Below are positions 33,836-41,377 of a stretch of 64,000 bases of DNA, piece after piece (the first letter of the stretch is position 1; the number at the start of each line of letters is the position of its first letter). The translations under genes were made by a program, and so were the position numbers. The notes beneath the pieces are model-generated. The model did not search any database and had not been told where the DNA came from. It worked only from the letters and a program-made list of their open reading frames with translations. The DNA comes from Haloarcula sp. DT43. GTDB taxonomy: Archaea; Halobacteriota; Halobacteria; Halobacteriales; Haloarculaceae. The stretch covers positions 496,001 to 560,000 of the forward strand of contig NZ_JAYMGZ010000004.1 in the NCBI RefSeq assembly GCF_037078405.1, given 5' to 3'.

Positions 33836-36211
33836 TCAGTCGGCCACGGCGGGTTGCTGTGGCGCGGTCGGGCGCTCTGCGTCGGCGTGTGACGCCGTCC
33901 CCGCCAGCGTCCGCGTGGAGTTCCCGACGACGAGCAGACTGCTCGCCGTCATCGCCAGCGCCGCAAACAGCGGATTGAGGACGCCAAGCAGGGCCAACGG
34001 GAGCGCTACGGCGTTGTAGCAGAACGCCCACGCGAGGTTCTGGCGGACCCGGGTGCGGGTCGCGGCCGTCACTGCGAACACGTCCGGGACGGCCCGCAGG
34101 TCGTCCGTCGTCACGACCGCGTCGGCCGCGTCGGCGGCCAGCGACGTGCCCGACGCCATGGCGATACCCACGTCGGCAGCAGCCAGCGCCGGCGCGTCGT
34201 TGCTCCCGTCGCCGACCATAGCAACGGTTCCGCGGGACTGCAGTCGCTCGACGACCTCGGCTTTCGCCTCCGGTGGGACGCCGGCGAACACCTCGTCGAC
34301 GCCGTCGTGACGGTCGAAGGGAGCGGCGGCCTCGGGGCGGTCACCGGTGATGACAACCACGTCGCGGTCGCGGGCGAGCGTCGAGACGACCGACTCCCAG
34401 TGCGGGCGGAGCCTGTCGCCCGCGACGAGTACGTCCCGTGCTTCGCCGTCCCAGCCGACCAGCGCCGGGACGCGTCCGTTCTCGGTCGCGCGTTCACACC
34501 GAGTCCGGAGGTCGCTCGGCACCTCGAACCCGAGGTCGTCGAACAGCGCCTGGGTCCCGACGACGACCCGGTCCTCGTCGACCGTCGCGCTGACGCCCTG
34601 GCCCGGGTGTTGCTCGAACTCCGAGACGGCGGCGTCGGGGGTCGGGACGGCCTCGGTCACCGCCTCGGCGATGGGATGGTCCGCGAACTGCTCGACGGCG
34701 GCCGCTCGGGCCATCGCCGCCTCGTCGGCCCGCTCCAGCAGTTCCATCTCGCCGGTCGTCAGCGTGCCCGTCTTGTCGAAGGCCACCACGTCCGCGTCGG
34801 TCGCCGTCTCGAACACCGCGTCGCCGGTGACGACGGTGCCGCCGTCCAGCGCCCGGCGGATGCCGGCCGCGGTCGCAAGCGGCGTCGCCAGCCCCAGTGC
34901 GCAGGGACAGGAGACCACGAGTACCGCCAGCCCGGTCAGCATCGCGTCCGTGGGGGTCGCGCCGGCGGCCAGGTGCGCCCCGGTGGCGACGATGGCCAGG
35001 ACGACCACCAGCGGGACGAAGACGGCGGCGATGCGGTCGACCAGCCGCTGGACGCCGCCGCGAGTGCTCTGGACCTCCCACAGCAGGTTCGTCAGGCGGT
35101 CGACGGTGCTCTCGGCGTCCGGCCCGACGCGGGCGACGACGCCGCCCTGTGTCACCAGCGACCCGCCGATGACCTCGTCGCCCTCGGTCTTCCGGACGGC
35201 CAGGGACTCGCCGGTGACGAGGGACTCGTCGAGGGCCGCGGTCCCCTCGACGACGGTCCCGTCGACCGGGACGCGCTCCCCGGACCGGACGACGACTTCG
35301 TCGCCCGGGTCGAGGTCGCCGACCGCGACGTCCTCGGTGCCCGCGTCGGTGCGCCGCCGGGCGCTGTCGGCCCGCTGTGTCGTGAATTCGGTGAGGCGGT
35401 CCAGCGCCCGCCGCCGGACCCGGTCCTGGTAGTAGTCGCCGACGGAGACGGCCATGACGATGACCGTCGCCACGTCGAAGTACACCTCCGTGTGTCCCAA
35501 AACGACGGCGACGACGCTGTACAGGAAGGCGGTCCCGGCGGCCATCGCCACCAGCAAGTCCATGTTCGGCCGGCCGGCGCGCAGGCTGACGTAGGCCCCG
35601 CGGAGCAGCGGCCAGCCGGTGTAGCCGACGACGACCCCGGTCATGACGGCCATGTTCCACAGCAGGTACGCGCCCGCCTGCCCCGTCGGGTCGAACAGCA
35701 ACAGGGACGAGTCGACCCCGAGGTAGGCCGGGTAGAGGAAGAGGACGTACCACAGCATCGTCATCATCCCGAAGAAGCCGCCGACGATGAGCCGCCCCTC
35801 CAGTTCGTACTCGTCGTCGGTCTCCGTGGCCTGGAGGCTGGCCTCGTAGCCGGTGCCGGCCACCGCGTCCGTGAGATCCGACTCCGAGAGTGCGTCGGCG
35901 TCGTAGGTGAGCTTCATCGTCCCCGTCGGGTAGCTCGCGGCCGCGGCGGCGACGCCGTCGTGGTCCGTAGCCCGCGCCTCCAGGAACGTCTCGCAGGTCG
36001 CACAGTGCATCCCCTCGACTGAGAGGAAGGCCGTCTCGCCGTCGGCCTCGTCCGGGTCCGGCCCGGTGTCGGCCGCGTCGCGGGTCTCGGTCGCCGGGTC
36101 GTCGAGCGTCCGCGCGACTTCGAGACAGCCACGACAGCAGAACGTCCCCTCGACGACCGCGTCGGTGACCGGGGTCTCGACCGGCAGGTCACAGAGCGTG
36201 CAGTGTGTCAT
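33836..36211 (-). CDS. heavy-metal (copper-type) P1B ATPase with N-terminal metal-binding domain
   Basis: A 791-residue cation pump started at ATG 36211. The first 50 residues carry CTLC and CCRGC, the extra metal-binding domain found in CcoI/FixI-type pumps. An HMA domain with GMHCATC follows near residue 90. The pump core has 'VSCPCALGLATPLATAAG' (CPC in the metal path), the phosphorylation site 'AFDKTGTLTTGE', 'HPIAEAVTEAV' and 'MVGDGSNDAPALAAADVG'. Such pumps load copper into cytochrome oxidases. It overlaps the upstream TauE/SafE-like gene by 4 nt and is divergent from the ba3 oxidase operon, supporting that role. Confidence 0.94.
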   Translation of the reverse strand: MTHCTLCDLPVETPVTDAVVEGTFCCRGCLEVARTLDDPATETRDAADTGPDPDEADGETAFLSVEGMHCATCETFLEARATDHDGVAAAAASYPTGTMKLTYDADALSESDLTDAVAGTGYEASLQATETDDEYELEGRLIVGGFFGMMTMLWYVLFLYPAYLGVDSSLLLFDPTGQAGAYLLWNMAVMTGVVVGYTGWPLLRGAYVSLRAGRPNMDLLVAMAAGTAFLYSVVAVVLGHTEVYFDVATVIVMAVSVGDYYQDRVRRRALDRLTEFTTQRADSARRRTDAGTEDVAVGDLDPGDEVVVRSGERVPVDGTVVEGTAALDESLVTGESLAVRKTEGDEVIGGSLVTQGGVVARVGPDAESTVDRLTNLLWEVQSTRGGVQRLVDRIAAVFVPLVVVLAIVATGAHLAAGATPTDAMLTGLAVLVVSCPCALGLATPLATAAGIRRALDGGTVVTGDAVFETATDADVVAFDKTGTLTTGEMELLERADEAAMARAAAVEQFADHPIAEAVTEAVPTPDAAVSEFEQHPGQGVSATVDEDRVVVGTQALFDDLGFEVPSDLRTRCERATENGRVPALVGWDGEARDVLVAGDRLRPHWESVVSTLARDRDVVVITGDRPEAAAPFDRHDGVDEVFAGVPPEAKAEVVERLQSRGTVAMVGDGSNDAPALAAADVGIAMASGTSLAADAADAVVTTDDLRAVPDVFAVTAATRTRVRQNLAWAFCYNAVALPLALLGVLNPLFAALAMTASSLLVVGNSTRTLAGTASHADAERPTAPQQPAVAD

Positions 36212-36981
36212 GTCCAGGGCATCGGCAGGGGTGGTTTCGGAACGGCGACGCCGAACGCCGCCAGCCCGTTCGACAGCGGGACGAGCGCGAGCGCGATGAA
36301 AACGACGCCCAGCGCCCGATGCAGCGTCGCCCGGTGTCCCGGCGAGAGCGTGCCGAAGGCGGTCCCGTAGGCGAACACCAGCGGAAACGTCCCGAGGCCG
36401 AGCGCGGCCAGCGAGAGGCCGCCGGTGAGCGCGGAGCCGGTGGCGAAGGCGTACAGGAACGCCGGATACAGCAGCGGACAGGGGAGCAGGCCGTGCATCG
36501 CGCCCAGCGCGACCATTCCGGGACCGTCGACCCACCGGTCGACCCTGGCGACCAGCGACGCGGAGAGCCGCTGGAACAGGTACCCGACGAGCGGCAGCGA
36601 CCGGGCCACGTCGACGGCGCGGCCACGCGAGAGGTAGCCGAGGCCCACGGAGACGATGGCGAGCCCGACGAAAACACCGACGGTGCCGCGGACGACGGTA
36701 CCGAGGCGTGCCAGCCCGGCCACGTCGTACAGTGCGCCGCCGGCAGCGCCGAGGGCGGTCCCGACGAGCGCGTAGCTCAGCGTTCGGCCGGTGTTGAACA
36801 GCGCGTGCTGGCGTATCTCGTGGCCCGACACCGGCCCGCCGTCGTCCAGCCTGTCGGCGTAGGTAGTGACTAACGGCCCGCACATGCCGAGGCAGTGGAC
36901 GCTGCCGACGAGTCCCAGCCCGACGAAGGCCGCGAGGCCGGCCGTCTCACCGGAACTCAGCCCCGCCGTCCCGAGTGGCAT
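36208..36981 (-). CDS. TauE/SafE-like (UreH/DsbD-related) membrane protein, likely oxidase assembly
   Basis: A 257-residue protein with six or seven hydrophobic segments. 'GLVGSVHCLGMCGPLVTTYA' near the N-terminus has a CxxxC pair inside a membrane helix and is typical of the SafE/UreH_2 group that is often fused or linked to CcoI-type copper pumps. 'AMHGLLPCPLLYPAFLYAFA' repeats the pattern with Cys-Pro. It may handle copper or thiol electrons for cytochrome oxidase assembly. ATGA overlap with the P-type ATPase downstream; the small membrane gene lies immediately upstream. Confidence 0.85.
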   Translation of the reverse strand: MPLGTAGLSSGETAGLAAFVGLGLVGSVHCLGMCGPLVTTYADRLDDGGPVSGHEIRQHALFNTGRTLSYALVGTALGAAGGALYDVAGLARLGTVVRGTVGVFVGLAIVSVGLGYLSRGRAVDVARSLPLVGYLFQRLSASLVARVDRWVDGPGMVALGAMHGLLPCPLLYPAFLYAFATGSALTGGLSLAALGLGTFPLVFAYGTAFGTLSPGHRATLHRALGVVFIALALVPLSNGLAAFGVAVPKPPLPMPWT

Positions 36982-36982
36982 G

Positions 36983-37159
36983 TCAGGCGGTGCTCGACTC
37001 GGTCGGTTGTGTCATCCAGAACAGGCTGCCGGCGATGATGACGACGCTGACCAGCGAGAGCGCGACGATGGAGCGCCCGGTACCCTGCATGTAGTACGCG
37101 ACGGGCGCGAGCCCGAGCAGCGCCAACAGCGTCACGATTCGAGGACTTGACGCAGACAT
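36983..37159 (-). CDS. small membrane protein (58 residues) at the head of the copper-pump operon
   Basis: Read from ATG 37159 to TGA 36983. Two hydrophobic helices (residues 7-22 and 30-49) flank 'MQGTGRS', and the end is polar. Its stop lies 2 nt after the start of the next gene's flank, so it is the first gene of the operon with the TauE/SafE-like protein and the P-type ATPase. A TATA-like sequence (ttataaaaac on plus, near 37180-37190) stands about 25 nt before the start. Its small size and position recall minor subunits or CcoS-like assembly factors, but I do not recognise the sequence. Confidence 0.7.
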   Translation of the reverse strand: MSASSPRIVTLLALLGLAPVAYYMQGTGRSIVALSLVSVVIIAGSLFWMTQPTESSTA

Positions 37160-37171
37160 ACCTGGCCGTAC

Positions 37172-37250
37172 GTTAGAGGGGTTATAAAAACAGACGGGTC
37201 GTTCCTGCCGCCTGAAAACACCGTGATGGGTTTTTTTATGAGATATACAA
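37172..37250. promoter_or_regulatory. divergent promoter region of the copper-pump and ba3 oxidase operons
   Basis: Two TATA-like elements point away from each other. gttataaaaac (about 37181-37191) is placed about 25 nt before the minus-strand start at 37159. gtttttttatgag (about 37230-37242) is about 25 nt before ATG 37262 on the plus strand. A second AT-rich piece, gatatacaat, follows at 37242-37251. Both operons could share a regulator that responds to copper or oxygen, but no clear operator was found. Confidence 0.6.
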
Positions 37251-37261
37251 TCCTCTCAGGT

Positions 37262-37336
37262 ATGGTATGGCACGAACCCAAGAGTAGTCGGGTGCCGGAT
37301 TCGAACGGCGCGATGGGGGTGCGAGGATGGCGCTGA
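37262..37336 (+). CDS. 24-codon leaderless ORF overlapping the halocyanin start
   Basis: ATG 37262 lies about 26 nt after the TATA-like box, just where a leaderless mRNA would start. The frame runs 24 codons (beginning MVWHEPKSSRVPDSNG) to TGA at 37334-37336, which is inside the halocyanin gene (start 37327), in another frame. Ribosomes ending here could restart at the halocyanin ATG. It may be a translation-coupling leader or a micro-protein, or simply chance; no homology is claimed. Confidence 0.4.
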   Translation: MVWHEPKSSRVPDSNGAMGVRGWR

Positions 37337-38541
37337 GTCGGCGACAGTTCGTCGGTGGCGCGGCCGGGACAGCGGCGCTGGCCGCGACCGGCACGGCGAC
37401 AGCACAGGAGGAACCGGACTACGGCGGCTGGTTCGACGATGTGTCGAACTACGACGGCACCGTCGACCGCCGGGGCGAGGACACCGTCACCATCTCCGTC
37501 GGCGCGCAGGGCAACAACGGCGCGTTCGCCTTCGGCCCGGCCGCGGTGATGGTCAACCCGGGCACGGAGGTCGTCTGGGAGTGGACCGGCGAGGGCGGCG
37601 GTCACAACGTCGTCTCCGACGGCGACGGCCCGCTCGACTCCGGGGACGCGGTCAGTGAGGCCGGCACGACCTACAGCCACACGTTCGAGTCGGAGGGCAT
37701 CTTCAAGTACGTCTGCGTCCCGCACGAGGCCCTCGGGATGAAAGGCGCGGTCGTCGTTCGGCCCGGCAGTTCGGGCGGCGACAGCGGCTCCGGCGGTCAA
37801 CAGCCGCAAGGCCCGCCGGCGAACCCGGACTACGGCGGCTGGTTCGAGGGCGTGTCGAACTACGACGGGACCACGGTCGACAGAACCGACGCCGACAGCG
37901 TCGAGATATCGGTCGGCGCGCAGGGCAACAACGGCGCATTCGCCTTCGACCCGCCCGCGGTTCGGGTGACGCCCGGGACCGAGGTGACGTGGTCCTGGAC
38001 CGGCGAGGGCGGCGGCCACAACGTCGTCTCCGACGGCGACGGCCCCCTGGACTCTGGGGGCGCGGTCAGCGAGGCCGGCACGACCTACAGCCATACCTTC
38101 GAGGAGATGGGCGTGTACAGGTACGTCTGTACGCCCCACGAGTCACTCGGGATGAAGGGCGCTGTGGTCGTCGGCGGCCCGCTCGGCGGCGGGAGCGGCG
38201 GCAGCGGACAGGAGGGGAGCAGTATCGAACTGTCGGGCCCGCAGTGGCTCCTGTCCGGGTCGGTCCTGCTCGCGTTCTTCTCCCCGCTGGTGTTCGCGGT
38301 CGCGATGCGACGCCGGCAGAACGGGGTGCCGTCACAGGCGGGCGGCGAACTCAAGCGGGCGACCGGTCCGACACCGGTCGAGGAGGCCGCCGAGACCGAG
38401 CCGAGCGTCGAACTGGGACACGACGAGTACGACCCGAAGGGGACGGCGGCGCTGGTCGCCTTCTACTTCGTGTTAATCGGCTTGCTGTGGGTGTTCATGT
38501 ACTTCGTCGAGTTCCTCGGTCGCGTCTCGATAATCGGGTGA
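37327..38541 (+). CDS. twin-halocyanin protein with C-terminal membrane segments (ba3 oxidase donor or subunit)
   Basis: A 404-residue protein. The N-terminus 'LSRRQFVGGAAGTAALAATG' is a Tat signal. Two blue-copper (halocyanin) domains follow, near residues 35-140 and 160-275. Each keeps the ligands His (GGGHNVVSD) and Cys-His-Met (YVCVPHEALGMKG; YVCTPHESLGMKG). After a Gly/Ser linker come a hydrophobic segment near residues 300-322 and another near 375-398. Halocyanins carry electrons to the haloarchaeal ba3 oxidase. Here the carrier is fused to a membrane tail and encoded at the head of the oxidase operon, 4 nt before subunit II. Confidence 0.9.
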   Translation: MALSRRQFVGGAAGTAALAATGTATAQEEPDYGGWFDDVSNYDGTVDRRGEDTVTISVGAQGNNGAFAFGPAAVMVNPGTEVVWEWTGEGGGHNVVSDGDGPLDSGDAVSEAGTTYSHTFESEGIFKYVCVPHEALGMKGAVVVRPGSSGGDSGSGGQQPQGPPANPDYGGWFEGVSNYDGTTVDRTDADSVEISVGAQGNNGAFAFDPPAVRVTPGTEVTWSWTGEGGGHNVVSDGDGPLDSGGAVSEAGTTYSHTFEEMGVYRYVCTPHESLGMKGAVVVGGPLGGGSGGSGQEGSSIELSGPQWLLSGSVLLAFFSPLVFAVAMRRRQNGVPSQAGGELKRATGPTPVEEAAETEPSVELGHDEYDPKGTAALVAFYFVLIGLLWVFMYFVEFLGRVSIIG

Positions 38542-38545
38542 TATC

Positions 38546-39118
38546 ATGCAGGTTCACAGATTCGAAAAGGTTTGGCTCGGGGCAGCGATACTGCTCATCG
38601 TCGGTTTCATCGCCACCATCGCGTACGGCTCGGTCGGCGTCGGTGTCGGGATGGTCGACGACTCGGGCGGACAGATAAGCGCGCAGGCGGTTCAGAACGG
38701 GAACACCGGGACACAGTTCGACGACCCCGGCGTGTACCAGGAGAGCGAGGACCACTACGTCGTCTACGTCGTCGCTCGACAGTTCCAGTTCGTGCCCGGC
38801 AGCGGTGACACGCCGATTCGCGTGCCCGCGGGCGCGAACGTGACGTTCAGAGTGACCAGTGCAGACGTGACACACGGGTTCTCCGTGGTCGAGACCAACA
38901 TCAACACGATGGTCATTCCGGGCCAGGTCTCGGAGGTCTCGGCCCGGTTCAACGAGCCCGGGACGTACGGGCTCGTCTGTCACGAATACTGCGGTGCGGC
39001 CCATCACACGATGGGCGGCTCCGTCGAAGTCGTCCCGCCGGAGGAGTACGATATGCAGCAAGAGAACATCGACCAGTCCGCGGCTGACGCACAGGCGGGG
39101 GAGGAGGCGGATAACTGA
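38546..39118 (+). CDS. cbaB: cytochrome c oxidase subunit II (CuA), ba3 type
   Basis: A 190-residue protein with one N-terminal membrane helix (residues 9-32) and a periplasm-like cupredoxin domain. The binuclear CuA ligands are complete: His in 'ADVTHGFSV' and the cluster CHEYCGAAHHTM, that is Cys, Glu carbonyl, Cys, His and Met at the usual spacings. The single helix matches the Thermus and haloarchaeal ba3 class. Its TGA overlaps the ATG of subunit I (39118). The acidic C-terminus is a halophile trait. Confidence 0.95.
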   Translation: MQVHRFEKVWLGAAILLIVGFIATIAYGSVGVGVGMVDDSGGQISAQAVQNGNTGTQFDDPGVYQESEDHYVVYVVARQFQFVPGSGDTPIRVPAGANVTFRVTSADVTHGFSVVETNINTMVIPGQVSEVSARFNEPGTYGLVCHEYCGAAHHTMGGSVEVVPPEEYDMQQENIDQSAADAQAGEEADN

Positions 39119-40806
39119 TGGTGTTCGTCGACTCCTACCCGAAAACGTCGAAGATAGTCCGTAGCGAGTTCATCGTGGCGTTCGTCGCCCTCGGAATCGG
39201 TGCGCTCTTTGGCGTCGTCCAGGCGCTGCACCGCACCGGCGTGTTCCGCGGGTTCGTCAGCTCGGCGGACTACTACACGATTCTGACCGGCCACGGCGTC
39301 CTGCTGGCGCTCGTGTTCACCACGTTCTTCATCTCGGGGCTGTTCACGTGGGCCGTCGCCAACAGCCTCGAACGCGAGCTCCCGCACCGCATCGCCTGGT
39401 CGGCCTTCTGGATAATGCTCACGGGGACGGTGCTCGCGGCCGTGTCCATCATCGGCGGCATCGCCGGTTCGCCGTCGATTCTGGGGCACGACCTCGAAGC
39501 CGACGTGCTCTTTACCTTCTACGCGCCGATGAAGGCCCACCCCGCGTTCTACATCGGGGCCGCGCTCATCATCGTCGGCTCCTGGATAGGGGGCGCGGCG
39601 TACTTCAAGGCGCTGTGGGAGTGGCGCGAGGACAACCCCGACGAGCGCATCCCGCTGCAGACGTTCATGGTGCTGACGACGATGCTGATGTGGTACATCT
39701 CCACCATCGGCGTCGCCGTTGAGGTCGTCGCCTTCCTCATCCCGTGGTCGCTCGGGCTCATCCAGAACGTCGACCCGCTGCTGACCCGGACGCTGTTCTG
39801 GTACTTCGGCCACCCGGTCGTGTACTTCTGGCTCATGCCGGCGTACCTCGTCTGGTACACGATTCTGCCGAAGCTGGCCGGCGGCCGGCTGTTCAGTGAC
39901 CCGCTGGCCCGCGTCGTGTTCGTCGCGTTCCTGCTGCTGTCGACCCCGGTCGGCTTCCACCACCAGTACACCGACCCCGGCATCCCGTCGGGCTACAAGT
40001 TCATCGCGATGACGAACACGATGTTCCTGCTGTTGCCCTCGCTGTTGACTGCGTTCACCGTGGTCGCCTCGGTCGAGCACGGCGCTCGTCAGCGGGGCGC
40101 GAGCGGCTACCTCTCCTGGCTGCGGGACCTGCCCTGGGACAAGCCGGCCTTCTCGGGCTGTATGCTCGCCGGCCTGATGTTCGCCGCCGGCGGCTTCTCC
40201 GGCATGATAAACGCCGGGATGAACATCAACTACCTCATCCACAACACCATCTGGGTGCCCGGCCACTTCCACCTCACCGTCGGGACCGCGTTCGCGCTGA
40301 CGGCGATGGCCATCAGCTACTGGCTGGTCCCACAGATTACCGGGAAGAAGCTCCGCCAGCGCGGCCTCGCCGTGTTCCAGCCTTACGTCTGGTTCGTGGG
40401 CATGGCGGTGATGTCCAACGCCATGCACCGCGCGGGCCTGGCCGGCATCCCGCGGCGGACCGCCGAACCCACCTACGACGAGTTCGCGTTCGAGGGCGTC
40501 GCCGGAACGGTCGGCGAGATGCGCCTCCAGATAGCTATCGGCGGCTTCCTGCTGTTCGTCGGCGCGGTGATGTTCCTCGTCGTCATGGCCGACACCCTGC
40601 TCGCCCGCCGGGGCGGGACACTATCGGTCAACAGCAACATCCCCGAGCCGCTGTCCGGGCCGGACCACAGCCCCCGCATCCTGGACAACTACAAGCTCTG
40701 GACGGCTATCGCCCTGCTGCTCATCGTCATCGCCTACGGGCCGCCGCTCGCCAGCATGGTCGCTGACGGGCTGCTCGCGCCCGGTAGTCCGCCGATTCCG
40801 GTCTAA
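39118..40806 (+). CDS. cbaA: cytochrome c oxidase subunit I, ba3 type
   Basis: A 562-residue heme-copper oxidase subunit with about 13 membrane helices. The metal ligands can be seen: the low-spin heme His in 'ILTGHGVLLALVF', the CuB His cross-linked to Tyr in 'FGHPVVYFWLMPAYLVWY', the CuB pair in 'FHHQYTDPG', and the two heme His residues in 'PGHFHLTVGTAFALT'. The HPVVY motif and lack of a D-channel pattern place it in the B (ba3) class. It reduces oxygen to water and pumps protons. Confidence 0.96.
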   Translation: MVFVDSYPKTSKIVRSEFIVAFVALGIGALFGVVQALHRTGVFRGFVSSADYYTILTGHGVLLALVFTTFFISGLFTWAVANSLERELPHRIAWSAFWIMLTGTVLAAVSIIGGIAGSPSILGHDLEADVLFTFYAPMKAHPAFYIGAALIIVGSWIGGAAYFKALWEWREDNPDERIPLQTFMVLTTMLMWYISTIGVAVEVVAFLIPWSLGLIQNVDPLLTRTLFWYFGHPVVYFWLMPAYLVWYTILPKLAGGRLFSDPLARVVFVAFLLLSTPVGFHHQYTDPGIPSGYKFIAMTNTMFLLLPSLLTAFTVVASVEHGARQRGASGYLSWLRDLPWDKPAFSGCMLAGLMFAAGGFSGMINAGMNINYLIHNTIWVPGHFHLTVGTAFALTAMAISYWLVPQITGKKLRQRGLAVFQPYVWFVGMAVMSNAMHRAGLAGIPRRTAEPTYDEFAFEGVAGTVGEMRLQIAIGGFLLFVGAVMFLVVMADTLLARRGGTLSVNSNIPEPLSGPDHSPRILDNYKLWTAIALLLIVIAYGPPLASMVADGLLAPGSPPIPV

Positions 40807-40827
40807 CACGACTCCACTACACTCAGC

Positions 40828-41376
40828 ATGTTCGAAGACGTCGACGGTCCGGAGCAGAAAACGCTGCTACGCATCCTCATCATCGTCGGAATCGGTCTGC
40901 CCATCCTCATCGAGGTCGTGACCTTCGGGAGTCTGCTGGGCCATCACTTGGTGGGTGACCCCGGGGGCGAGGTGGTGCCCGAAACGCCGACCGCGGAGCC
41001 GGCCGGTGCCGGCGTCGGCGACCCGATTCTCGAGTCCTCGGCTGTCTCGGCCCGCATCGAGTCAGCGTCGGTGGTCACCGCGGACGAGGGGTGGCGGTTC
41101 ACGCTCGCGGTGAACGCGACCAACAGCGGGACCGAGCCGGCGGCGGTCCGGCTCGACAGCGTCACCGCCCGCAACGGGGAGACGGTCGACGGTACCGCGA
41201 GTACCGGCCAGCTGTCCGTGGGACAGACCGAGACCGTGACCAGGTCGTGGCTCCTGCCCCCCGGCGAACGGCCCGACACCGTCTCGATAACGGTGTTGGA
41301 GTATCCGGACGACGGAGAAACGCAGTCGACCCAGTACGACGTCACGCTGGGGGACATCCCCGTGTCGAACCGCTGA
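40828..41376 (+). CDS. single-helix extracytoplasmic protein at the end of the ba3 operon
   Basis: A 182-residue protein. After 12 polar residues comes one hydrophobic segment (about 16-38), then an outward domain rich in beta strands ('WRFTLAVNATNSGTEPAAVR', 'TETVTRSWLLPPGERPDTVS') that resembles CARDB/DUF11-like Ig folds. It follows cbaA by 21 nt and is likely part of the same transcript, perhaps an accessory oxidase subunit. No metal-ligand motif is visible. It converges with the membrane zinc-ribbon gene; the two stops are a single base apart. Confidence 0.72.
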   Translation: MFEDVDGPEQKTLLRILIIVGIGLPILIEVVTFGSLLGHHLVGDPGGEVVPETPTAEPAGAGVGDPILESSAVSARIESASVVTADEGWRFTLAVNATNSGTEPAAVRLDSVTARNGETVDGTASTGQLSVGQTETVTRSWLLPPGERPDTVSITVLEYPDDGETQSTQYDVTLGDIPVSNR

Positions 41377-41377
41377 C

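Noticed and set aside
36212-36883. Extension of the P-type ATPase frame to 1015 residues
   Set aside because: The added part overlaps the TauE/SafE-like gene and is Arg-rich; ATG 36211 gives the proper metal-binding N-terminus.
37290-37312. T-loop-like ggattcgaacg before the halocyanin gene
   Set aside because: No matching stem or acceptor sequence; it lies within the short leader frame and looks accidental.
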